Shown here in pieces: positions 14,354 through 21,139 of a DNA stretch of 22,136 bases. The position numbers and the translations under genes were made by a program. The DNA is from a virus, in IMG/VR virus record IMGVR_UViG_3300015264_000054, positions 1 to 22,136 of that record. One strand, 5' to 3'. The stretch's first letter is position 1, and the number at the start of each line of letters is the position of its first letter. The notes below the pieces were generated by a model that worked only from the letters and a program-made list of their open reading frames with translations, searched no databases and was not told where the DNA came from.

Positions 14354-16112
14354 TTTGATCCTTTCTTGCGGTTATGATTGCTTCGAACTCACCAAAGTTC
14401 GTGATTGTTGTGTGGTCTACTATCCAAATGCATTTATTTTCACTTATGGCGCGTTCATAGAGCATGTTAACTAGATCAAGCATGCCTTCGGGGGATAGAT
14501 GCGTAGAAGGTTCATCGAATATTTCAATGGTGTTATCTAAGCCGTGTTGGTGCATGATTAGGTTGGATAAGCCAAGGTCCCCGGCCAATTGTAAGCGTTG
14601 TGTCTCACCGCCTGACCAATTTTCCCACCTGACAGGTTCTGTGTTGGTGGGGCTTTTGATAAAAACCACAAAACCTTTTGTAATACCCCTAGATTTGTTT
14701 TCTCTTTCAACATCAAATGAAATTTGCCAATCAATCATCCCTAGTTGGGCTAAGCTGTTATTAATTTCAATTTCTAGTGTTCTAAATGCTTGTTCAATGA
14801 TGAATAACCGGACGCGTTTGAATCCTTTTACCCAAAATTGAGCAGCAGCCAGTTTAGCTTGATAGGTCTGAAGTAATTTACTATCTATGTTAATAAGATC
14901 TTTTACTTGTTTTAATTGGTGATTTTTTGATAAGATATAATCTAGCCATGGATTTATTTCTTTAGTAAGTTCAGCAATTTCAATTTCAAGATGGCAAATT
15001 TTTGTATTTAACAGTTTGAGTTCGGCTTCTTTATCTCTTATTTCATTTATTTCATCAGTTAGAGAATTAATCTTGTTGTTGGTTTTTACAAGAAGTTTCA
15101 TACACATGCTGTGATCTTCATCAATTTGAAAGATTGTGTCTTTAAGATTTTCAAGTATCAAGTTCAAATCATGCTTCAATGTGCTTAAGTGTTGCTTATC
15201 TACTATTTGTAAGCAAACGGGGCAGTCACTTTGAAGTTTATTAAATTCAGCAAATCGTTCTTCATGAACTTTTATTTTACCCAAGCATACAGATCGTTCT
15301 TGGGATGTTTTTTGTGTGCTAGATAGATATTCGTCACGTAGTCCTTCTAGTTTTTTAAGATTGGAAAGATTTTCATGTTTTATGTCAGTTAGTTTTTCAT
15401 CCAAGGAAATGGCTTTATCAACTACTCGGGACAGTTCTTTTGCTGCTGTTTTAATTTTTACTTCCCTGTTATTATCAAAAGTATCTGCGGATGCCCTGTA
15501 ATGCCTTAGATCATCTTCATAGGCATTTATGTAGTTACGAGATTTAGCAATTGATTTTTCAACATCTTCTATTTGATAATTTAACCCGTCTACCTTGTAA
15601 CCAGCTGTTTCACTTTTTTGTAACCAAAAATCTAATCCCATAATGTCAGAAAAAAGAGTTAGTTTGGCTGATGGTGTTAATGAAAAAAAGGATTGCCCAA
15701 ATTGAGCATTGATTACAGAATAAAGGAACGATTCAAAATTAAGCCGTATGTGGGTCTCCAGCTCGGTCTGATCTACTGGCTTATCATTCAGCAAAAGACT
15801 ATTAGGCTTTTGAGTGCGTTTGACTTGCAGCTCTTGTTGACCGACAGTTAATTCTAATGTGACAGAACAGCCGATGTCATTGCCCCACGAGAGTACTTCA
15901 TTAGCTTTTAGTTTACGTGTGGTAAGCCCGTAGAGGCACCATGTTATAGCGTCTAAAAAGGTGCTTTTCCCGCTACCATTGGCTCCAAGGGCAGGTTCAC
16001 TTAGATTTTTACCTGTGAAGTAATACAGTCCTACAGTTTGTGGGAATTTAAATTCATGAATTCCCACATAAGATCTGAAATTGTCGAGAATAATAGAATT
16101 AAACTTGAACAT
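14322..16112 (-). CDS. gp46/SbcC-like recombination endonuclease ATPase subunit (Rad50 family)
   Basis: 596 residues from ATG 16112, which overlaps the upstream stop as TAATG; longer in-frame starts are ignored for that reason. The full SMC-type ATPase set is present: Walker A GANGSGKST (43-51), zinc-hook CPVC (297-300) between two long coiled coils, ABC signature WSGGETQRLQLAGDL (from 499), Walker B IEIFDEPSTHLSP (529-541) and the switch His in IWIVDH (563-567). At about 600 residues it is short like T4 gp46 rather than bacterial SbcC. With the gp47-like nuclease encoded upstream it should form the Mre11-Rad50-type complex that resects DNA ends for recombination-dependent replication. Overlapping genes on both sides imply coupled translation. 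Confidence 0.93.
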   Translation of the reverse strand: MFKFNSIILDNFRSYVGIHEFKFPQTVGLYYFTGKNLSEPALGANGSGKSTFLDAITWCLYGLTTRKLKANEVLSWGNDIGCSVTLELTVGQQELQVKRTQKPNSLLLNDKPVDQTELETHIRLNFESFLYSVINAQFGQSFFSLTPSAKLTLFSDIMGLDFWLQKSETAGYKVDGLNYQIEDVEKSIAKSRNYINAYEDDLRHYRASADTFDNNREVKIKTAAKELSRVVDKAISLDEKLTDIKHENLSNLKKLEGLRDEYLSSTQKTSQERSVCLGKIKVHEERFAEFNKLQSDCPVCLQIVDKQHLSTLKHDLNLILENLKDTIFQIDEDHSMCMKLLVKTNNKINSLTDEINEIRDKEAELKLLNTKICHLEIEIAELTKEINPWLDYILSKNHQLKQVKDLINIDSKLLQTYQAKLAAAQFWVKGFKRVRLFIIEQAFRTLEIEINNSLAQLGMIDWQISFDVERENKSRGITKGFVVFIKSPTNTEPVRWENWSGGETQRLQLAGDLGLSNLIMHQHGLDNTIEIFDEPSTHLSPEGMLDLVNMLYERAISENKCIWIVDHTTITNFGEFEAIITARKDQNGSAITIDNQ

Positions 16113-16411
16113 TATGGCTCTGAAATTTGGGTTAAGGATCGAACCCTGTTCATCCAAACAACTTGACAGGTATCACACAAGTCCACACTTCCTATTTCAA
16201 TTGAATTGTTTGGTAGGGGTGCTGCCCCTTTTATTTGTTGTCCACAGTTTTGTTGGTTGTTTACAGGGACACTCTGACTGATACCAAGACTTGTGGTGTG
16301 TTGGTGGCTAGGGTCTCCCATACCAAAGAAAGCATGGTGTGGCCCAAAGTCGAATCTTTTTGCATTGTGGGCGGCATGGCCACAGTGATCGCAATACACT
16401 CTAACTACCAT
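16112..16411 (-). CDS. Small Cys-pair (zinc-ribbon-like) protein between gp47 and gp46
   Basis: 99 residues; GGAG lies 7 nt upstream of the ATG, which is inside the end of the gp47-like gene (11 nt overlap). Two CxxC pairs, VYCDHCGHAA near the N-terminus and DLCDTCQVVW near residue 80, could bind one zinc in a ribbon. Between them is a His- and Asn/Gln-rich, low-complexity loop (HHAFFGMGDPSHQHTT and NNQQNCGQQ), possibly flexible. T4 also has small genes between 46 and 47, but I see no similarity to those. Position suggests a co-translated partner of the nuclease complex; this is inference. Confidence 0.72.
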   Translation of the reverse strand: MVVRVYCDHCGHAAHNAKRFDFGPHHAFFGMGDPSHQHTTSLGISQSVPVNNQQNCGQQIKGAAPLPNNSIEIGSVDLCDTCQVVWMNRVRSLTQISEP

Positions 16412-17411
16412 TTAGAATCTCCATTCCTGTTTCTTTGACAAAGTTGGATACTTTCTCAATTTTACAGAATTGTTCAAATATCTGAACATGCCCTGTCCGT
16501 TTTTCATTTAAGTGAAGCCGTATGCTTTGTACGGTTTGAACCTCTACCTTGGCCCCAAAAACTTCAAGTTTTAGTTCTTTGCAAGCATCAAGCACCTGTT
16601 GTTTAATACGTTTCCAGTCAGTAGCTTCCTCACGAGTTATTTTGATGGTCAGTTTTACCTGATCATTTTCTCTTAGTTGACTATTATTAAGGATATCTTC
16701 AGCGTCACAGATAGTCAAAGACCATTTGTAGGGGGCACTGAAACATTTGTTAACAGTTTGTCCATTTTTAGCTATCCAGAGCACCCGTGGTGTGAAATCA
16801 TCACCAAAGCGGATATGGTAGGGGCACCCAACATAGGTCACTTGTCCTTGTGTCTGAGGGCGGTGTACGTCCCCGGCATACACTCCTAGCGGCGGTTTCA
16901 AAGACTCAACCAGTGAGGCTGACAAGCCCGATAAACGTACCCCTGACTCGGCTATAGCACCTTCAAAAGTTTGGTGAACCAAAAAAGCAGTTGGATTTTG
17001 GTCTGCCACTGATTTAATGGCCTGATCAAATTCGGCTTTAGTGCGGTAATGCGGAATTAGGGCTATTGGTGTCTTGAAATTGACAAGATATGGTTCAGTT
17101 ATAAATTTGATACCTTCAATATGATTAAGGAATTTGAAGAACGGGTTTTTAGGATCACGGTAATCGTGATTACCCATGACAATGTAGACAGGTGGCTGAA
17201 GCTTCAACAATCCACCGACTATTTTATTGACTAAAGTAGCTGAATGCCGATCTTTTTGATTAGTTAGATCTCCAGCCAAAAAGGTAGCGGCAACAGGGTG
17301 TTTTTCCTGCTGCCGCTTTATCCAGTCAAAGATACCAAATCTATAATTATCCTGCGCCCGATCCGTCAGATGGAGGTCGCCTACGATCATCCACATATGT
17401 TTCACTTTCAT
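16401..17411 (-). CDS. gp47/SbcD-like recombination endonuclease nuclease subunit (Mre11 family)
   Basis: 336 residues from ATG 17411; in-frame TTG 17420 and ATGs at 17396 and 17390 are alternatives, none with a good Shine-Dalgarno. Calcineurin-type metallophosphoesterase motifs are in order: GDLHLTD (I), GDLTNQKDR (II), MGNHDYRD (III), the His of FLVHQTF (IV) and GDVHRPQ (V). The C-terminal third is the capping/SbcC-contact region. Together with the gp46-like ATPase downstream it should process DNA ends. The start overlaps the small membrane gene at 17347-17550 by about 65 nt, and the end overlaps the Cys-pair gene by 11 nt. Confidence 0.92.
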   Translation of the reverse strand: MKVKHMWMIVGDLHLTDRAQDNYRFGIFDWIKRQQEKHPVAATFLAGDLTNQKDRHSATLVNKIVGGLLKLQPPVYIVMGNHDYRDPKNPFFKFLNHIEGIKFITEPYLVNFKTPIALIPHYRTKAEFDQAIKSVADQNPTAFLVHQTFEGAIAESGVRLSGLSASLVESLKPPLGVYAGDVHRPQTQGQVTYVGCPYHIRFGDDFTPRVLWIAKNGQTVNKCFSAPYKWSLTICDAEDILNNSQLRENDQVKLTIKITREEATDWKRIKQQVLDACKELKLEVFGAKVEVQTVQSIRLHLNEKRTGHVQIFEQFCKIEKVSNFVKETGMEILNGS

Positions 17412-17550
17412 GATGAGCAACCCAAATAGTTGCCATAAGTAGAAGGATATTTAGCATATGGACAATTAAGCTGGCTAATGTTGGCTGTGCCATGAAGGTT
17501 GTCAGCACAACAGAGCTAATGATCATCCATGTTGATGCTTTCATTTTCAT
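17347..17550 (-). CDS. Small two-helix membrane protein overlapping the gp47-like gene
   Basis: 67 residues; AGGAG lies 5 nt before the ATG. Two hydrophobic segments, about 7-24 (TWMIISSVVLTTFMAQPTLA) and 27-44 (LIVHMLNILLLMATIWVAHH), are followed by a charged Arg/Asp/Pro/Gly-rich tail. The strong ribosome binding site and clean two-helix topology argue that this is real, and the downstream nuclease start lies inside it in another frame. Its function is unknown. A membrane protein embedded in a recombination operon is odd; it may tether a complex or be a host-takeover peptide. Confidence 0.65.
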   Translation of the reverse strand: MKMKASTWMIISSVVLTTFMAQPTLASLIVHMLNILLLMATIWVAHHESETYVDDRRRPPSDGSGAG

Positions 17551-17569
17551 AATAACTCCTGAATTAGGT

Positions 17570-17591
17570 GGGGGGCTTTTCCGCGCCCCCC
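17570..17591 (-). repeat. GC-rich hairpin downstream of the TerB-like gene
   Basis: On the minus strand, GGGGGGC (17591-17585) pairs with GCCCCCC (17576-17570) around an 8-nt A-rich loop. It lies in the 48-nt gap between the TerB-like stop and the next membrane gene. There is no T-run after it, so complete termination is unlikely; it may partially attenuate or be a processing site separating the upstream and downstream parts of the operon. Confidence 0.6.
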
Positions 17592-17598
17592 CGTGCGG

Positions 17599-18060
17599 TT
17601 AGAACTCAAACTTGGAAGTATCAACGTTAAGGCGCTTTGCCAAACGATCAAGCACCTTCTGTTCATCCTCACCAATGCTGTGATGGGCATTTGATGAAGC
17701 CACATCCAAGGCAACCAAATAAACATCTTCAGCCATTTGGCTGCCATTGGGCAACGTCAGTACCCGGTCCAGTTCACGGGCAAGCTCTTGCTTGCCACTG
17801 GCAGTCTGAGCATGGCTGAGGGCCGTATTCAGCGCATTCTCAATTTGGGCACGTTGATAGAGTGCAGCTAACTGGGTATGCCCAGTCAGTACTTCCATTG
17901 CCTTCTTTTTCTCGGAGTCTTCCAAAGTGCCATCCGCATAGGCAACCAGTGCGCAAGACGCACAGACCGCGTTGAGGAAGTCTTCAGATTTTCCATACTC
18001 CTTATTTAGTTCTTTTGCCCCACTTGAAAGGGCACTTTTGAGTGCGGACAGGAAAGACAT
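17599..18060 (-). CDS. TerB-fold protein
   Basis: 153 residues with AGGAG 9 nt before the ATG. The N-terminus (MSFLSALKSALSSGAKELNK) and the core CALVAYADGTLEDSEKKKAM match the start and first acidic helix-loop of TerB-family proteins; the second acidic segment near the end (HSIGEDEQKVLDRLAKRLNVD) is the paired repeat, as expected for the full-length ~150-residue family. TerB is an all-helical metal-binding protein of tellurite-resistance and wider phage-defence-linked (Ter) gene clusters. Tellurite resistance itself is not implied: no other ter genes are present. In phage genomes TerB-like proteins recur near replication genes without assigned function. It is soluble. Confidence 0.83.
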   Translation of the reverse strand: MSFLSALKSALSSGAKELNKEYGKSEDFLNAVCASCALVAYADGTLEDSEKKKAMEVLTGHTQLAALYQRAQIENALNTALSHAQTASGKQELARELDRVLTLPNGSQMAEDVYLVALDVASSNAHHSIGEDEQKVLDRLAKRLNVDTSKFEF

Positions 18061-18103
18061 AAGTTTTAGCTCCTACTGTTTTACTGAGTGCCGCTCAGCT
18101 CGG

Positions 18104-18616
18104 TCATACGAATGGCTTGCACACTTTGATGAACTTTGGCATGTCAAGGATGTACAAATCATGCGGAGTGCTGATTAGGGTCGTTCTAATGTCATGCAAA
18201 CCTAGTTTGCGCATACCAGCTTTATCAAGGCATACGTGAGGATGCATGCGGTTTTGACGAGCCACTAAAAATGGAAGTTTACCGTACCGCCAAGCTTGCT
18301 CATTTATTTCAGACCAAAAAGCAAGTAGCTTGCCTTTCCCAGTAAGTAAGCCTTCATAGTCAAGTTTAGCATAAAATTTAACTTCGACAGCAAAGGTATT
18401 GATGAAGCGGTTGCCCATTGGATGGATACAAGATAGGTCTCCGACTTGTGTACTTAAACTTCGTCCTTTGGCATGTGCTATTGTTGCACGTCCCCCTGAA
18501 AGTGCGCTTCGCCAAAATACATCTTCTCTAGTTCCACTGGTCACCCATTTGGAGAGCAGGACACAAACTTCACGTTCAAAGGAAGCCCCTTTGCTTTTTC
18601 CACCACCCGGTTTCAT
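18104..18616 (-). CDS. PD-(D/E)XK nuclease, probable Holliday-junction resolvase-like
   Basis: 170 residues, start in an ATGA overlap with the methyltransferase stop and no Shine-Dalgarno of its own, so it depends on coupling. Catalytic pattern: E14/E16 in the first helix (KGASFEREVCVLLSKW), D60 in TQVGDLSCIHP, and E78-x-K80 in FAVEVKFY, the E...GD...ExK core of PD-(D/E)XK nucleases. The length and N-terminal helix fit archaeal-type Holliday-junction resolvases and phage equivalents; a Cas4-like or VRR-type nuclease is less likely since no Cys cluster is seen. Situated between RecA-like and gp46/47-like genes, branch resolution is the sensible role. Confidence 0.8.
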   Translation of the reverse strand: MKPGGGKSKGASFEREVCVLLSKWVTSGTREDVFWRSALSGGRATIAHAKGRSLSTQVGDLSCIHPMGNRFINTFAVEVKFYAKLDYEGLLTGKGKLLAFWSEINEQAWRYGKLPFLVARQNRMHPHVCLDKAGMRKLGLHDIRTTLISTPHDLYILDMPKFIKVCKPFV

Positions 18617-19374
18617 ACACGGTCTAATCTAGAACTAACATAAGCTACAAGATGTTTTTCTGTGTCAGGTACGCTGACTACATTTCCACCTAGTAAAAAA
18701 TGTTCAAAATCAAACAAGAAGGATTTTATTACTTCTTTACCGCAATGAATCCACTCAGTGATTACTACTGGTTTTAATTTTTCAATAGAAGCTTGTGCCC
18801 CTCTGAGTACATCCATTTCCATGCCTTCAACGTCTATTTTTAAAATGTCAATTCGTGATAATTTGGAATCATCTAAAGCAAAACAACTTACAATATCCAT
18901 GTCGTGCTTGTCATAGGATAGCTCTTGACCGGGGCCATGAACTAGTAGACCGTCACGCATGGCAATTCCACCAAAATTGGAAAGGACTTCATAGTTTATT
19001 CTAGGGACACACATAGTTCCTGATACATTGGAAATAGCTCCGTGAACTGCTTTGACATTCATGCAATTATTTAATGCAACATTTCCTGCCAATGCGTAAT
19101 AGATGCGTTCTTGTGGCTCAAAAGCTGTGATATGCCCCCATCCCTTGCAGTGTTTCGCCCATGGTATGGTGCAGGTACCTACGTTGGCCCCAACGTCAAT
19201 AATGTGGACTTTTTCGCCATAGAGAATGCTGCATTGTGCACTTAGGTCAGTATCAAGGGACACAACTTCATGTTCATGAGTTCCAAGCATGAGTAGTTGC
19301 CAACTGACACCTGTATCCATCCTGCTGATAATCATGGGGCCGTAAGCGGTAGAGGCTAGGATAAAAGGTGTCAT
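18613..19374 (-). CDS. FkbM-family SAM-dependent methyltransferase
   Basis: 253 residues from ATG 19374, which overlaps the previous stop as ATGA; an in-frame GTG 27 nt upstream is less likely. SAM motif I is VHIIDVGANVGTCTIPW (D60-VGANVG), followed by ITAFEPQERI (85-FEP) and NVKAVHGAIS; the FkbM signature IDILKIDVEGMEMDVLRGA is present. FkbM enzymes methylate hydroxyl groups of sugars, polyketides or glycopeptides. In a phage the target might be modified DNA sugars, host surface glycans or a protein; nothing nearby decides. It is one of two genes in this leftward operon with no obvious recombination role, and a simple acquisition from a host is likely. Confidence 0.87.
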   Translation of the reverse strand: MTPFILASTAYGPMIISRMDTGVSWQLLMLGTHEHEVVSLDTDLSAQCSILYGEKVHIIDVGANVGTCTIPWAKHCKGWGHITAFEPQERIYYALAGNVALNNCMNVKAVHGAISNVSGTMCVPRINYEVLSNFGGIAMRDGLLVHGPGQELSYDKHDMDIVSCFALDDSKLSRIDILKIDVEGMEMDVLRGAQASIEKLKPVVITEWIHCGKEVIKSFLFDFEHFLLGGNVVSVPDTEKHLVAYVSSRLDRV

Positions 19375-19601
19375 AGATCGGGGGCTTTCTTGACCGGCCA
19401 CTTTTTAGCTAGTTCAATATGGTCAGTAGTTGCCTCAATAATGCGTGGGTCACCCATGTCGGTTCGAACTAATTTTCTGTAATGTTGCAATATTTTGATA
19501 AAGTGTTTGTCCTGCGCTCGAAACAAAAACACTGGTTCATCATCTGGGATAAGTCCGGCTGGATCTTGAATGCGGTCATAATCTTTGCGTGCGTGTTTCA
19601 T
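19371..19601 (-). CDS. Small phage protein next to the RecA-like gene
   Basis: 76 residues with ATGA overlaps at both ends (with the RecA-like stop and with the methyltransferase start). The N-terminus MKHARKDYDRIQDP followed by DEPVFLFRAQD is characteristic of a small family found in many rhizobial-type phages, which I recall as unassigned. The second half is helical (FIKILQHYRKLVRTDMGDP, HIELAKKWPVKKAPDL). Highly charged, soluble and without Cys. Linkage to the recombinase may indicate a replication-accessory role. Confidence 0.75.
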   Translation of the reverse strand: MKHARKDYDRIQDPAGLIPDDEPVFLFRAQDKHFIKILQHYRKLVRTDMGDPRIIEATTDHIELAKKWPVKKAPDL

Positions 19602-20614
19602 GCGTATTTCTGCCTTTTTGGAAGAAAAGTAGTTTCTACTTCAGCCCATACTTCCTTGACTGCTTTGGCTGCTCGTGCACGTTCATCGGCATAGTCAGAC
19701 GAGTTAAGGTCAGCAAGGCTTTTTACATATTCTTTGTATTCACCTTTTTTCAATTCAAGGGTATCAAGCCTATCCACCTGATTAAGCCAAGTAACACTTG
19801 CCAAAAGATCATTGATGCCAAAGCCAAATTCAAAGATAAATTGTGCTTCACGGAAGGGCATCCCTACTTTGTTTTTCTTGACCTTGGCTAGAATTTCAAT
19901 GCCGTAAGGTCGTTCTACCTTGTTGATGGTTCGTCTTAGTATTTTGATATGGGCAAGCCAGAACACTTGGCTGGCGTAAAAGTCCAAAGCTTTTCCACCG
20001 CTGCGTTTGTGCTTCTCACCAAACATAGCACCAATATTGTCCCGCACTTGGGACACAATGAGTAGTAATACATTTGCTTTTGCCTGTTTACGTGTGATCT
20101 TACGAAACATCTCACTCATTTTCTTGGCTTTGGCAGCACCAAATGAGGCTTTGTCTATGTCACGAGCCATTTCAGCTTCGTCTGATAAGGCATCAAAGGA
20201 GTCAAGGACATATAAGCCCGGTTCACCCTTTTGTGCGTCACAGAACGCTTCAAAATCGTTGTGGAAGTCCTCTACGGTGATAATGGGATTTTCACGGTCG
20301 CCAAAATCAATCCTATCAATGGGCAAGCCCATGGCTTCAGCATATTCATCATCCCACGCTTCTTCAGTTTCTCGATAGGCAATTTTGGCTTTGGGAAATT
20401 GAATTGAGAAATTGATCATGACTTCGGTGGCAGTACCGGTTTTGGCTGTGCTCTTATCACCAACGACATTGACTGTACGGCCTAATGCTGCTCCACCTCC
20501 AAGTGCGCAGTCAAGAAGGGTGCATCCGGTACTGACAAACTTGATGTTTGCTTTTTCATCCGTAAAGTATGAGTTCTTCGGTTTTGCTGTTTGTACTCGT
20601 ACTCTTTTGGCCAT
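19598..20614 (-). CDS. RecA/UvsX-like recombinase with variant Walker A
   Basis: 338 residues from ATG 20614 (GGGGA about 10 nt upstream); the frame is open 57 nt further, but that part overlaps the micro-gene and is not protein-like. RecA features in order: VSTGCTLLDCALGGG, Walker A region VVGDKSTAKTGTATE, Walker B strand LYVLDSFDALS, and the L2-like loop region SQVRDNIGAMFGEKHKRSG followed by GKALDFYASQVFWLAH. In the Walker A (GDKSTAKT, residues 52-59) the Gly before Lys is Ala57. It is a compact phage recombinase rather than full bacterial RecA, with a charged C-terminal tail. It would pair strands for recombination-dependent replication with the gp32-like and gp46/47-like proteins. Confidence 0.9.
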   Translation of the reverse strand: MAKRVRVQTAKPKNSYFTDEKANIKFVSTGCTLLDCALGGGAALGRTVNVVGDKSTAKTGTATEVMINFSIQFPKAKIAYRETEEAWDDEYAEAMGLPIDRIDFGDRENPIITVEDFHNDFEAFCDAQKGEPGLYVLDSFDALSDEAEMARDIDKASFGAAKAKKMSEMFRKITRKQAKANVLLLIVSQVRDNIGAMFGEKHKRSGGKALDFYASQVFWLAHIKILRRTINKVERPYGIEILAKVKKNKVGMPFREAQFIFEFGFGINDLLASVTWLNQVDRLDTLELKKGEYKEYVKSLADLNSSDYADERARAAKAVKEVWAEVETTFLPKRQKYA

Positions 20615-20618
20615 GAGT

Positions 20619-20705
20619 TTATTTTCCCCATGTCCATTGCCAGTAAATGAACCGGGCAACAGCGAGTACAATTAAGATAATTAAAAGCCATTCATGCCAC
20701 GGCAT
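20619..20705 (-). CDS. 28-residue membrane micro-protein upstream of recA
   Basis: A very short gene: AAGG lies about 7 nt before the ATG, and the product is MPWHEW followed by one hydrophobic helix (LLIILIVLAVARFIYW) and a Trp-rich basic end. Its stop is 4 nt before the RecA-like ATG, so the arrangement suits either a real micro-protein or a leader peptide controlling the recombinase. Nothing else fills the 100 nt between the neighbours. I recognise no family. Confidence 0.5.
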   Translation of the reverse strand: MPWHEWLLIILIVLAVARFIYWQWTWGK

Positions 20706-20714
20706 CTTTATACC

Positions 20715-20996
20715 TTATCCGAATTTGGGAGCATTGGCATAAGCTTGTTCGAAGTTGGCACGACATACGTTGGTGAACTGTTCAGTAGTCATCCCAATGT
20801 CCACACCCAAGATGGCTGCCCATTGTGAAAATGTTATAACGCCAAGACGGTATAGCCTAACTTGATCAACTGTTGTGTCAGTAGTTTGTTCTGCCCAAAA
20901 AGCACGAATATCTTTAAGCATCTTTACACCCAAAGCATAATCAGTTTTTTGTTCAGAGGAAGGTGCTGGAGGTTGTGCATTAATTGCTTTTGGCAT
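20715..20996 (-). CDS. Small soluble phage protein of unknown function
   Basis: 93 residues from ATG 20996, chosen for its AAGGA five bases upstream; an upstream in-frame ATG at 21089 would run through the hairpin edge and an overlapping frame. The N-terminus is Pro/Ala/Ser-rich (PKAINAQPPAPSSEQK) and the rest helical with Trp (IRAFWAEQTTDTTVDQVRLY, GVITFSQWAAILGVDIGMT). It resembles small unassigned proteins near phage ssDNA-binding and recombinase genes. No Cys, signal or membrane helix. Confidence 0.65.
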   Translation of the reverse strand: MPKAINAQPPAPSSEQKTDYALGVKMLKDIRAFWAEQTTDTTVDQVRLYRLGVITFSQWAAILGVDIGMTTEQFTNVCRANFEQAYANAPKFG

Positions 20997-21093
20997 GTCT
21001 ATCCTTAAGAAGTTCAAACCAAGTACGATATCCTGCCCGGTTAATAATTTGTCGTTCACGTTCCCAACGAGCATAAGGTATCGAGTCATTCAT
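20980..21093 (-). CDS. Possible 37-residue basic micro-protein
   Basis: An ATG at 21093 directly follows the right arm of a strong hairpin, and the translation (MNDSIPYARWERERQIINRA, then GYRTWFELLKDRHAKSN) is compositionally protein-like, amphipathic and basic. It overlaps the start of the next gene by 17 nt. There is no visible Shine-Dalgarno, and the hairpin would interfere with ribosome access, so this may be a leader rather than an independent gene. Confidence 0.35.
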   Translation of the reverse strand: MNDSIPYARWERERQIINRAGYRTWFELLKDRHAKSN

Positions 21094-21119
21094 GGGCGGG
21101 CAAATATCTTTACCCGCCC
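21094..21119. terminator. Strong hairpin with T-rich flank (terminator-like, facing rightward)
   Basis: GGGCGGGCAAA (21094-21104) pairs with TTTACCCGCCC (21109-21119), 11 bp with one G-U and a 4-nt loop; on the + strand it is followed by CGTTTTATTATTTC. This fits an intrinsic terminator for rightward transcription, although no rightward gene is seen upstream. In the leftward direction it is a stable hairpin after the gp32-like stop with no T-run, and would attenuate or stabilise the mRNA 3' end of that highly expressed gene. Confidence 0.65.
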
Positions 21120-21139
21120 GTTTTATTATTTCGTCACGC

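Noticed and set aside
17599-18060. Tellurite-resistance operon
   Set aside because: Only a TerB-like protein is present; no TerC, TerD or TerZ-type genes nearby.
18084-18098. CTGAG/CTCAG 5-bp hairpin between the TerB-like and nuclease genes
   Set aside because: Too short and without a T-run; expected by chance.
20007-20378. 123-codon + strand frame opposite the recombinase
   Set aside because: Antisense shadow of a strongly conserved RecA-like gene, Ser-rich translation, no start signal.
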